The position numbers and the translations under genes were made by a program. The notes below the pieces were generated by a model that saw only the letters and a list, made by a program, of their open reading frames with translations, did no database searches and had not been told where the DNA came from. Of a stretch of 9,126 bases of DNA, positions 1-6,831 are shown piece after piece (the stretch's first letter is position 1; each line of letters begins with the position of its first letter). Source of the stretch: an uncultured Solirubrobacterales bacterium (GTDB taxonomy: Bacteria > Actinomycetota > Thermoleophilia > Solirubrobacterales > Solirubrobacteraceae); NCBI GenBank assembly GCA_903959665.1, contig CAJBXY010000118.1, positions 1-9,126 of the forward strand, written 5' to 3'.

Positions 1-407
1 GCGATAATCACGGTCGGGTAGAGCGCCATGATCCCCGTGATCAGCTGCTTCCACTTTGTCGGTGCACCCGGTCCGGCCTCAGTGCTCAGACCGAAATTCA
101 ACCAGTCCTGCTGCCCGATCCGAACTGACGAAAATTCTGAATCCCTCGTGTATGGCTCAATTTCGACGAGCAGTTCAGCGAGCTCTGAGGAGTTCGCCCA
201 ATCGTGCGATGCCTCTTTGGTGTCGAACTTGACGATCTGCGTCCAGAAGTCCTGTTTACCTTCGACTGCAGGGAGCTGTTCGTAGCTAACAAATCCGGGG
301 GTAATCGACAGTTGTGCGCCGATCTTCTCGCTCCACTGCAGATATTGCGGTTCACAACCGGACTGAACCCACCGAGTCGACACGAAAGCAACACCATCTG
401 TACTCAT
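1..407 (-). CDS. ABM-superfamily monooxygenase-like protein with C-terminal membrane anchor (partial, 3' end outside window)
   Basis: Reading from the ATG at 407 toward base 1 gives 135 codons without a stop, and the frame runs off the window edge. An in-frame TAA lies 30 bases upstream of the ATG (at 438-440), and no other in-frame ATG lies between them, so the start is well fixed. It is supported by a GGAGG ten bases upstream. The first ~100 residues fit the small ferredoxin-like antibiotic biosynthesis monooxygenase fold: a VAFVSTRWV strand, a CEPQYLQWSEKI helix, PGFVSYEQLP, then WTQIVKFDT and a helix of the SHDWANSSELAELL type. The tail reads PTKWKQLITGIMALYPTVII, the proline/Trp-Lys entry into transmembrane helices that is typical of the COG3224-type ABM proteins. 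Members are mostly uncharacterised; oxygenase activity is assumed from the fold. Base composition is much lower in GC than metH, and codons such as AGT, GTT and CAA are frequent. It is divergent from metH, with no evident functional link. Confidence 0.8.
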   Translation of the reverse strand, partial: MSTDGVAFVSTRWVQSGCEPQYLQWSEKIGAQLSITPGFVSYEQLPAVEGKQDFWTQIVKFDTKEASHDWANSSELAELLVEIEPYTRDSEFSSVRIGQQDWLNFGLSTEAGPGAPTKWKQLITGIMALYPTVII

Positions 408-417
408 GAGATCCCAG

Positions 418-422
418 CCTCC
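418..422 (-). promoter_or_regulatory. Shine-Dalgarno site of the ABM-family gene
   Basis: Minus-strand GGAGG, ten bases before the ATG at 407. It is the clearest ribosome binding site in the window and fixes the start of a gene that is cut at the window edge. Confidence 0.7.
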
Positions 423-510
423 GGCTTGAATTGGTTACCGGTCGGCACACTACTCAAGCGCTGATGAGGAGGTCAGCGTCGCCCTGGCAACCTTGATCCT
501 AATATCGACT

Positions 511-544
511 GAAGCTTTGGCTTCGCGGTGTGAAGCGCTGCTTC
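511..544. repeat. Two adjacent GAAGC/GCTTC inverted repeats
   Basis: GAAGC (511-515) pairs with GCTTC (520-524) around a 4-base loop. Seven bases later GAAGC (532-536) pairs with GCTTC (540-544) around a 3-base loop. The two small stems use identical arms, so arms 1 and 4 could also pair. They lie in the divergent region between the ABM gene and metH, about 90-125 bases before the metH start. Neither is followed by a T-run, so they do not look like a simple terminator. The function is unknown; chance cannot be excluded for 5-bp arms. Confidence 0.5.
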
Positions 545-582
545 CTGGCGCCGATAGGCGGGGCTCTATTGGCAGTCGCGCG

Positions 583-606
583 ACCTTGACACGGCTATGT
601 CAAGGT
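583..606. repeat. Perfect 9-bp inverted repeat, candidate operator upstream of metH
   Basis: ACCTTGACA (583-591) and TGTCAAGGT (598-606) are exact reverse complements, separated by the 6 bases CGGCTA. The dyad sits just upstream of the extended -10 element at 619-627. If transcription starts at or near the metH ATG at 636, the dyad covers roughly -53 to -30, where a repressor would block RNA polymerase. Methionine-cycle genes are controlled by dimeric regulators in other bacteria (for example the ArsR-family SahR in Proteobacteria), but nothing here identifies the protein. If the mRNA instead began further upstream, the same sequence would form a hairpin that holds the alternative ATG at 597. 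Confidence 0.75.
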
Positions 607-618
607 TTCGCGTTTTGC

Positions 619-627
619 TGCTAATCT
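619..627 (+). promoter_or_regulatory. Extended -10 promoter element for metH, near-leaderless transcript
   Basis: TGCTAATCT fits an extended -10 (TGN followed by TANNNT). Its last base lies nine bases before the A of the ATG at 636, so the transcription start would fall on or within about two bases of the start codon. This agrees with the absence of any Shine-Dalgarno sequence before either candidate metH start. No good -35 hexamer lies at 16-18 bases; the TTGACA inside the dyad (586-591) is too far away. Leaderless mRNAs are common in Actinobacteria. The assignment rests on position and motif only. Confidence 0.4.
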
Positions 628-635
628 TGCGGCCT

Positions 636-3600
636 ATGCGGGATTATCTGGCGGCAATCAATGAGCGCGTCGTCGTCTTCGACGGCGGCATGGGCGCAAC
701 GCTTGAGCAGTTCGACCTCACGAGCGAGGATTACGGCGGCCTTGCCGGAAAATGCCACGAGGCGCTGATCCTCAACCGCCCCGACGTAATCGAGGGAGTT
801 CACACTTCGATGGTCGAAGCCGGCGCAGAGGTCGTTGAGACCGACACCTTCCAGGCAAGCCGACTGAAGCTCGAAGAGTGGGGGCTCGCCGAACATACGC
901 TTGAGATCAACCGTCGCGCCGGCGAGATCGCCCGCGCCGCAGTCGGTGAAGATCGCTTCGTCGCCGGTTCGATCGGCCCAACCGGCCAACTCCCCTCTTC
1001 CGATGACCCGACGCTCGGCGCGATCTCGTTCCGCGAACTGGTGACGATCTTTGAGGAGCAGTCACGTGGGCTGCTCGAAGGTGGCGTTGACCTGCTGCTG
1101 ATCGAAACGGCGCAGGACATCTTGGAAGTGAAGGCCGCGATCTTCGGCGCCCGCGAAGCGTTCGTAACCGCCGGGCGCAGCGTGCCGATCCAAACGTCTG
1201 TCTCGCTGCTGCCGAACGGTGGCAAGATGCTGCTCGGCACCGACATCGACGCCGTCCTGACGACGCTGGAATCGCTGAAGGTCGACGCGATCGGCCTCAA
1301 CTGCTCAACCGGCCCCGAGGACATGCGCGACGCGATCCGCTTCCTCGGCGAATTCTCGCCGGTACCAATTCAGTGCATCCCCAACGCCGGGCTGCCGCTC
1401 CAAGGGCCCGACGGCGAGACGATCTTCCCGGAAACGCCTGATGCGCTAGCGGAGATCCTCGGCGAATTTGTAGAGCGCTACGGCGTAAACATCGTCGGCG
1501 GCTGCTGCGGCACGACCCCAGCCCACATCGCTGCGATCGCCGAGCGCTGCGCCGGGCTGCCGGTTTCACCGCGCCCCGCCCCGCGCGCGCCGCGCGTCAG
1601 CTCGATGATGACGGCGACCGCACTGGTTCAGGACCCAACGCCAACGATCGTCGGCGAGCGCGTCAACTCGCAAGGGTCGCGCAAGGCGAAGGAGATGCTG
1701 CTGGCCGACGACTACGACGGCCTTGTTCAGATCGCCGAGGATCAGGTTGAAGGCGGCGCCCACGTGCTCGACCTTTGCGTCGCGCTGACCGAGCGTGAGG
1801 ACGAGGACGAGCAGATGCGCCAGGTCGCCAAGCGCGTCTCGCTGACGCAGCCGTCGCCGCTTCAGATCGACTCGACCGAGCCGTCGGTGATTGCCGCTGC
1901 GCTCGATCAGATCCCCGGCCGCGCGATCGTCAACTCAATCAACCTTGAGGCCGGCCGCGACAAAGCTGACATCGTCGTACCGATGGCCGTTCAACACGGC
2001 GCCGCCGTGATCGCACTGACGATCGACGAGGTCGGGATGGCGAAGACGGCTGAGCGCAAGGTCGAGATCGCGCTGCGATTGAAAGAGCTCTGCTGCGACG
2101 AGCACGGCCTCGACCCAGAGCTGCTGGTCTTCGACGCGCTGACCTTCACGCTGACGACCGGCGACGAGGAATGGCGCCCCTCGGCAGTTGAGACGATTGA
2201 AGGAATCCGCCGGATCAAGGCCGAGATCCCGGGCGTGAAGACCTCGCTCGGTGTTTCGAACGTCTCCTTCGGCGTCTCCCCCAGCGCCCGCGCCGTGCTG
2301 AACTCTGTCTTCCTCCACCACTGCGTTGACGCCGGCCTCGACTTGGCGATGGTTAACCCGAACCACATCACCCCTTACGGCGAGATCTCCGACGAGGAGC
2401 GCGCGCTGGCCGATGATCTCGTCTTCAACCGACGCGATGACGCGCTAGAGCTTTTCATCAACCACTTCGAGTCGCGCAGCGGCGAGGATGAGGAGGCCGA
2501 AAAGGCCAACCCGACCGAAGGGATGGAGCCTGAAGAGGCGCTCCACTTCCACATTCTGCGCCGCCGCAAGGAGGGCGTTGAGGATTGGATCGACCTTTCG
2601 GTAGAGAAGATCGGCGCCGTTCCGACGCTCAACGAGGTGCTGCTTCCGGCGATGAAGGAGGTCGGTGACAAGTTTGGCGCCGGCGAGCTGATCCTCCCCT
2701 TCGTGCTGCAGTCGGCAGAGGTGATGAAACGCGCCGTCGCGCGGCTCGAAAACTTCCTTGATCGGATTGAGGGCTACACGAAGGGCACGGTCGTTCTGGC
2801 AACCGTCTTCGGCGACGTGCACGACATCGGCAAGTCGCTCGTAAACACGATCCTCACCAATAACGGCTACACCGTGATCGACCTCGGCAAGCAGGTGCCG
2901 ATTCAAGCGATCCTCGAAGCGGCGAAGGAACATGAAGCGACGGCGATCGGCCTCAGCGCGCTGCTGGTCTCAACCTCGAAGCAGATGCCGCTCTGTATCG
3001 GCGAGCTTCAAGCCCAAGGGCTCGACTATCCGGTTCTGATTGGCGGCGCGGCGATCAACAAGGACTTCGGCCTGCGAGCGCTCTACCCCGGCGGCCGCGA
3101 GTCGGACGAGCTCTACGAGCCCGGCGTCTTCTTCTGCAAGGACGCCTTCGAGGGGCTCGCAAAGATGGACGCGCTGGTTGAACCGGAGCAGCGCGAAGTG
3201 CTCGTCGCCGAGCTTCGGGCGGACGCTTTGGCGCTGCGCGAAAAGGGCCCTGAACCTGAGGCGTTGCCAACCGACGACGACAGCGTCCGCTCGGCTGCAG
3301 CTACCGACGTGCCGGTACCGACGCCGCCGTGGTGGGGCGTGCGCGAAGTGCCGATCGAGATGGACGCGCTCTACCACCACCTCGACACGCACGTCCTGTT
3401 CAAGCTCCACTGGGGCGGTCGCGGCGTCAAGGGAGACGCTTGGACCGAGCTGCTCGAAAATGATTTCCGCCCGCGCCTCGAGCGGATGTGGGCCGAGCAG
3501 GATTACCTGCGCCCGCGCGCGCTGCTCGGCTACTTCCCGTGCTACTCGGAAGGGAACGACATCGTCGTGCTCGACCCCGAGGATCGTGAGACCGTCCTGA

Positions 3601-4196
3601 CTCGCTTCGTCTGCCCGCGCCAACCCGGCCACGACCGCATCTGCGTCGCCGACTTCTACCGCCCGAAGGAATCCGGCGAGCTTGACGTCGTTGCGCTGCA
3701 GGCCGTCACCTCGGGCTCAGAGGTAACGGAGCTGATGGCAAAGCTCGAAGATGACGGCGAATACGCCGAGCAGCTCTTCGTCCATGGCCTTGGCGTGCAG
3801 ACCGCCGAAGGGCTGGCAGAGCTGGTCCATGCTCAGGTGCGCGACGATCTCGGCATCGGCGAGACGCAAGGCCGCCGCTACTCGTGGGGTTACCCCGCAG
3901 TGCCCGACCAGTCAGAGCACGAGAAGCTCGACCAACTTCTTGACCTCAGCCAGATTGGAATGACGCTGACCGACGGCTTCGCGCCGGAGCCAGAGCAGTC
4001 GACTCTGGCGATCGTCGCCCACCACCCCGACGCGACCTACTTTGGAATGAAATCTGGAAAGCTGCCGACCAACGACCGTCAACGCGCCGATGACGTGATC
4101 GCCGGCAGCGACCGCGACCCGACGCGGCTTGGTGACATTCCTGACGAAGATCCAGAGCTGAGCGAAGAAGCCGACGAAACGCCGGTCGCCGGCTAG
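636..4196 (+). CDS. metH: Cobalamin-dependent methionine synthase (5-methyltetrahydrofolate-homocysteine methyltransferase)
   Basis: It transfers the methyl group of 5-methyl-THF through cob(I)alamin to homocysteine, giving methionine and THF in the cytosol. The product has 1186 residues, near the usual ~1200. Modules in order: a homocysteine/zinc domain (1-310) with FDGGMGATLEQ, Cys223 in GLNCSTGP and Cys290-Cys291 in GGCCGTTP, the three zinc ligands; a pterin-binding TIM barrel (330-615) with IVGERVNSQGSRK and VKTSLGVSNVSFG; a B12 cap and Rossmann domain (650-860) with DVHDIGK (His729, the cobalt ligand), SALLVSTSKQM and GGAAINKDF; and a SAM-binding reactivation domain (900-1138) with YFPCYSEGNDI, RRYSWGYPAVP and HPDATYF. 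All key residues are present, so it should be active and able to reactivate itself. I chose ATG 636 because the protein family begins here; ATG 597 would add 13 residues and lies inside the inverted repeat. The C-terminus is a ~45-residue polar, acidic tail. No cobalamin riboswitch is visible upstream. Confidence 0.97.
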   Translation: MRDYLAAINERVVVFDGGMGATLEQFDLTSEDYGGLAGKCHEALILNRPDVIEGVHTSMVEAGAEVVETDTFQASRLKLEEWGLAEHTLEINRRAGEIARAAVGEDRFVAGSIGPTGQLPSSDDPTLGAISFRELVTIFEEQSRGLLEGGVDLLLIETAQDILEVKAAIFGAREAFVTAGRSVPIQTSVSLLPNGGKMLLGTDIDAVLTTLESLKVDAIGLNCSTGPEDMRDAIRFLGEFSPVPIQCIPNAGLPLQGPDGETIFPETPDALAEILGEFVERYGVNIVGGCCGTTPAHIAAIAERCAGLPVSPRPAPRAPRVSSMMTATALVQDPTPTIVGERVNSQGSRKAKEMLLADDYDGLVQIAEDQVEGGAHVLDLCVALTEREDEDEQMRQVAKRVSLTQPSPLQIDSTEPSVIAAALDQIPGRAIVNSINLEAGRDKADIVVPMAVQHGAAVIALTIDEVGMAKTAERKVEIALRLKELCCDEHGLDPELLVFDALTFTLTTGDEEWRPSAVETIEGIRRIKAEIPGVKTSLGVSNVSFGVSPSARAVLNSVFLHHCVDAGLDLAMVNPNHITPYGEISDEERALADDLVFNRRDDALELFINHFESRSGEDEEAEKANPTEGMEPEEALHFHILRRRKEGVEDWIDLSVEKIGAVPTLNEVLLPAMKEVGDKFGAGELILPFVLQSAEVMKRAVARLENFLDRIEGYTKGTVVLATVFGDVHDIGKSLVNTILTNNGYTVIDLGKQVPIQAILEAAKEHEATAIGLSALLVSTSKQMPLCIGELQAQGLDYPVLIGGAAINKDFGLRALYPGGRESDELYEPGVFFCKDAFEGLAKMDALVEPEQREVLVAELRADALALREKGPEPEALPTDDDSVRSAAATDVPVPTPPWWGVREVPIEMDALYHHLDTHVLFKLHWGGRGVKGDAWTELLENDFRPRLERMWAEQDYLRPRALLGYFPCYSEGNDIVVLDPEDRETVLTRFVCPRQPGHDRICVADFYRPKESGELDVVALQAVTSGSEVTELMAKLEDDGEYAEQLFVHGLGVQTAEGLAELVHAQVRDDLGIGETQGRRYSWGYPAVPDQSEHEKLDQLLDLSQIGMTLTDGFAPEPEQSTLAIVAHHPDATYFGMKSGKLPTNDRQRADDVIAGSDRDPTRLGDIPDEDPELSEEADETPVAG

Positions 4197-4435
4197 GCGA
4201 TCAAGGCCAGCTTGTCGGCCCGCGAAAGCCGCTTGATCCGCACCTCTTCGCGCTGTGCGGCAGAACGGTCCTCCATCTCGAACGAGGCCGCAAGCTCAAC
4301 CGGCAAGCGACTTCGCGTGTAGCGGCTAGCGGTGCCGGCGCTGTGCGCTTCGAGCCGCTTTTCAAGGTCGTTGGTCCAACCGGTGTAGAGGCTGCCATCG
4401 GCGCAGCGCAGCATGTAAACCCAAGCGTCGGCCAC
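4193..4435 (-). CDS. GIY-YIG nuclease-superfamily protein (YhbQ/UPF0213-like)
   Basis: This 80-residue protein consists almost only of a GIY-YIG domain. VYMLRCADGSLYTG (6-19) carries the two motif strands with Tyr7 and Tyr17. TNDLEKRLEAH follows, with Arg27 and His31. QREEVRIKRLSRADK carries the metal-binding glutamate, probably Glu64. The residues needed for catalysis appear intact. Small stand-alone members such as E. coli YhbQ are linked to DNA repair or DNA damage in a few studies, but the substrate here is unknown. I chose GTG 4435 because the family starts just before the VYML strand. The frame stays open to an ATG at 4567, but that part has no family similarity and overlaps the upstream gene. 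No Shine-Dalgarno precedes the GTG, so translation may depend on the upstream gene, whose stop lies 31 bases away. Its stop codon overlaps that of the convergent metH. Confidence 0.8.
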   Translation of the reverse strand: MADAWVYMLRCADGSLYTGWTNDLEKRLEAHSAGTASRYTRSRLPVELAASFEMEDRSAAQREEVRIKRLSRADKLALIA

Positions 4436-4466
4436 CGAGAGGAGTTCGCCGCCGCCGCGCGGCTTC

Positions 4467-6815
4467 CTACGCGCCGACCGAGCTGCGATCGCCGGCAGCG
4501 CCGCTGCGATCGGGGATCGGCGCGAGGCGAACCGGCGTCGAATGAAGCGCGCGCAGGCGTACGTCACGCCAGCTGAGCCCTTCGCCGAGCAGCGCCGGAA
4601 CGCCCATCAGCACGGCGGTCGCCACCTCAACTGCCTGCAGCACAATCCCGTAGCCGAGCGCGTCGGCGGCGCTGACGCCGTAGGCGCCGCTCAAGACGGC
4701 AACGCAGGCCGCTTGGAAGACGCCGACGTTAGCTGGCGTCGCCGGAACCAGCGCCGTCACGTTGACGGCGAGCAGGACGGCGGCGGCGGCGCCGATGCCG
4801 GTTCGCCCGTCGAGGCCGATAGCCAGCAGCAGCAGGTAACAGGCAAGTGCCTGGAGCGCCCAGGCGCTTAGCTGCGCGACGAGCGCCAGCGACCCGTCAC
4901 CTGGATGCGTGAAGACGCGCAGGCCGCTGCGAACCTGGCGGGCAGCCTTCAGCAGCGGGCGGGCCACGGCGCGAGTGCGCCCGAAACGCTCACGGCCGCT
5001 GGCAGCAAGCACGGCGGGGACGATCAGGACGATTGCCAAGAGCACCACGGGAACGAGTACAACCGCAATCAAGGCGCCATAGCGCTGGTTGAAAATCGGC
5101 ACGCTGGAGAGCGCGATCGCAGCCAGAATCAGTAGCGCGATCACGTTCAGCACGGTCTGCGAAACGAGCGTGCCAACGACAGTGGGCATTGTCTCGCGCG
5201 GGCGGCCGGCGCGGCGTGAGATGACGATCGCGCGGGCCGGCTCGCCGAGCCGTGCTGGAAGCGTCGAGGACATCAGCACACCGATCGCCGTAGCGCGCAG
5301 CGTGTCGAGCTGCGTCAATCGGCGTTCGGGCAGCGCGGCGTGAAGAATCGCATGCCAGGAGAGCGAGCGCAGCAGCATCGAGAAGCACATCACAGCGATC
5401 GCCGCCAGGACCCAGGCCGGGCTCGACTGCAGCAGGCTGGCAACGACTCTGTCAACGCCGATCTTCTCAAGCGCGACGACAGCAAGGCCGATCGTCAGGC
5501 TGGCTGCAAGCAGAAGCGCTACCCGTCGGACGGCGCTCCGAAGCCGCGTGCGGCGCCAGCCACCGGCCGGTTCCGGCTCAATTGTCGACAGTCGCTCCGC
5601 TGGTACGGCGGGAAGTCCGTCACCGTCGAGTTTGGCGCCGCGCCGAAGCCGCGCCACCCTGCCGCTCGCGAGCTGGGCAGCGTGAGCCGCTATCGCCTGC
5701 TCATAAACCTGAACCGTCTGGGCGCCTATCAGCGGCCAGCTGTATTGAGCCGCGCTGGCAGCAGCGCCGTTGCTCAGTGCCGCGCGGCGTGCCGGCTCAA
5801 GCGCGAGGTCGCGCAGCGCCTCAGCGAGCGCGACCGGATCTCCATGGGGCACGAGCACGCCGTTGACGCCGTCAACAACGACGTCGCGGTAGCCAGCGAT
5901 CTCACTGGCGACGACCGGCGTGCCGGCAGCGAAGGCCTCGGTCAAAACCATCCCAAAACTCTCGCCGCCGAGCGACGGGGCTACCAGCAGGTCGGCCTCA
6001 GCCAGCAGGCGCTGCTTCTCGTCATCGTCAACGAGCCCGGCGACGCTAACGCCGCGCGGATCGATCAAGAGCGGCTCGACGTCTGCTTCGGTGGCGCCGA
6101 TGATCGTCAGCTCGGCATCGACAAAATCCCGCAGCCCTTCGAAGGCCGAGAGCAAGACCGGCAGCCCTTTTCGATCGACCGCCTGCCCGACGAAGACGAG
6201 CTTCAGCTTCCCGGCCGCGCCAACCTCCTTCACCGCAGGCCCGCCGGCCGGCACGCCAACGCCGTTGGCAATCACGCTGTAGCGGCCACCGTAGAAGCGG
6301 CGCGCCGTCCATGATGCGGCTTCGGAGACGGCGATTCGCGCGTGCAGGCGGCGCATCCGCCGGCGCGCGCCAAGCAGGTTCGCGGCCCCCTGGGTCAGCC
6401 GATTGGTTGAGTATGTGTGGTAGGTCGCGACCAGCGCCGTCGAGCTGCAGTTGAGCGCCATCCAACTGATCAGCGGGACGACCGGCTCGTGAATGTGGAC
6501 GACATCGAAATCAGCTTCAGCGAGGATTTCGCCAAGGCGCTGAACTGCGCTCACCGAGAGCGAGAGGTTTGAGACCGCGCCGTTGGCCGGAATGCCAACT
6601 GTGCGCCCAAGATCGACGATGTGGCCGTCGAGCTGACGCTGCTGCGGCGCCGTGCCGGCGTGCAGCCGCCTGCTGCGCTGGTCGAACGGGTCAACCGGAG
6701 TGATGATCCGCACTTCGTGGCCCGCTTCGCGATGGCAAGCAGCTAGCGCCTCAATATGGCGCGAAACCCCACCGGGATAGCTCCACGAGTACGGCGAGAC
6801 AAGTGCAATCCGCAT
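4467..6815 (-). CDS. Fusion of PimA-like GT4 glycosyltransferase and LPG-synthase-type flippase membrane domain
   Basis: Product of 782 residues. Residues 1-376 form a GT-B glycosyltransferase of family GT4: MRIALVSPYSWSYPGGVSRH at the N-terminus, VVHIHEPVVPL (106-116), VGQAVDRKGLP (209-218) and the E-x7-E donor-site motif with Glu285 and Glu293 in GESFGMVLTEAF. The first and second motifs closely resemble PimA, the phosphatidylinositol mannosyltransferase of mycobacteria. A charged linker (377-428) leads to about eight or nine hydrophobic segments (430-745). These carry LPARLGEPARA (519-529) and PATPANVGVFQ (691-701), hallmarks of the LPG_synthase_TM/UPF0104 family that includes the flippase part of MprF. 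The likely role is to add a sugar to a lipid on the inner face and move the product across the membrane; sugar and lipid are unknown. ATG 6815 is preceded by TAGGA, which overlaps the stop of the upstream gene 13 bases away, so the two are probably co-transcribed and translationally coupled. The open frame extends to 7046, but that part lies antisense-like in another frame of the upstream gene. Confidence 0.88.
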   Translation of the reverse strand: MRIALVSPYSWSYPGGVSRHIEALAACHREAGHEVRIITPVDPFDQRSRRLHAGTAPQQRQLDGHIVDLGRTVGIPANGAVSNLSLSVSAVQRLGEILAEADFDVVHIHEPVVPLISWMALNCSSTALVATYHTYSTNRLTQGAANLLGARRRMRRLHARIAVSEAASWTARRFYGGRYSVIANGVGVPAGGPAVKEVGAAGKLKLVFVGQAVDRKGLPVLLSAFEGLRDFVDAELTIIGATEADVEPLLIDPRGVSVAGLVDDDEKQRLLAEADLLVAPSLGGESFGMVLTEAFAAGTPVVASEIAGYRDVVVDGVNGVLVPHGDPVALAEALRDLALEPARRAALSNGAAASAAQYSWPLIGAQTVQVYEQAIAAHAAQLASGRVARLRRGAKLDGDGLPAVPAERLSTIEPEPAGGWRRTRLRSAVRRVALLLAASLTIGLAVVALEKIGVDRVVASLLQSSPAWVLAAIAVMCFSMLLRSLSWHAILHAALPERRLTQLDTLRATAIGVLMSSTLPARLGEPARAIVISRRAGRPRETMPTVVGTLVSQTVLNVIALLILAAIALSSVPIFNQRYGALIAVVLVPVVLLAIVLIVPAVLAASGRERFGRTRAVARPLLKAARQVRSGLRVFTHPGDGSLALVAQLSAWALQALACYLLLLAIGLDGRTGIGAAAAVLLAVNVTALVPATPANVGVFQAACVAVLSGAYGVSAADALGYGIVLQAVEVATAVLMGVPALLGEGLSWRDVRLRALHSTPVRLAPIPDRSGAAGDRSSVGA

Positions 6816-6826
6816 CGGACGACCGA

Positions 6827-6831
6827 TCCTA
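6827..6831 (-). promoter_or_regulatory. Ribosome binding site of the glycosyltransferase-flippase gene, overlapping the upstream stop codon
   Basis: Minus-strand TAGGA, eleven bases before ATG 6815. Its first three bases are the TAG stop of the preceding gene. Spacing of 10-12 bases recurs at the other ribosome binding sites in this window. The arrangement suggests that ribosomes ending the first gene reload on the second. Confidence 0.5.

Noticed and set aside
28..464. Small open frames on both strands in the first 460 bases (28-285, 204-464 plus; 98-397 minus)
   Set aside because: The minus-strand frame from 407 to the window edge encodes a recognisable ABM protein with a ribosome site, which explains the region. 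The others have no motifs.
408..635. Cobalamin or SAM riboswitch upstream of metH
   Set aside because: I see no B12-box-like sequence and no SAM-I type multi-stem layout. The likely transcript start at the ATG leaves no leader for a riboswitch.
2970..3632. Minus-strand open frame of 220 codons inside metH
   Set aside because: It lies opposite the B12 and SAM-binding parts of metH, which are fully conserved. Composition and lack of motifs mark it as a shadow.
4097..4500. Exact 14-base repeat GATCGCCGGCAGCG at 4097-4110 and 4487-4500
   Set aside because: Both copies lie in coding sequence made of common GC-rich codons, with no similarity extending around them. It is probably chance.
1533..5402. 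Octamer GCGATCGC, the HIP1 word, at 1533, 4485, 5113 and 5395
   Set aside because: Four copies exceed a naive composition estimate, but several, such as those at 1533 and 5395, encode Ala-Ile-Ala runs, and the word fits the local codon use. There is too little here for a repeat family.
5340..6314. Long plus-strand open frame (324 codons) opposite the glycosyltransferase-flippase gene
   Set aside because: The translation is rich in Arg, Ala and Gln with no recognisable domain. The opposite strand encodes clear GT4 and membrane motifs over the same bases. It is a by-product of high GC.
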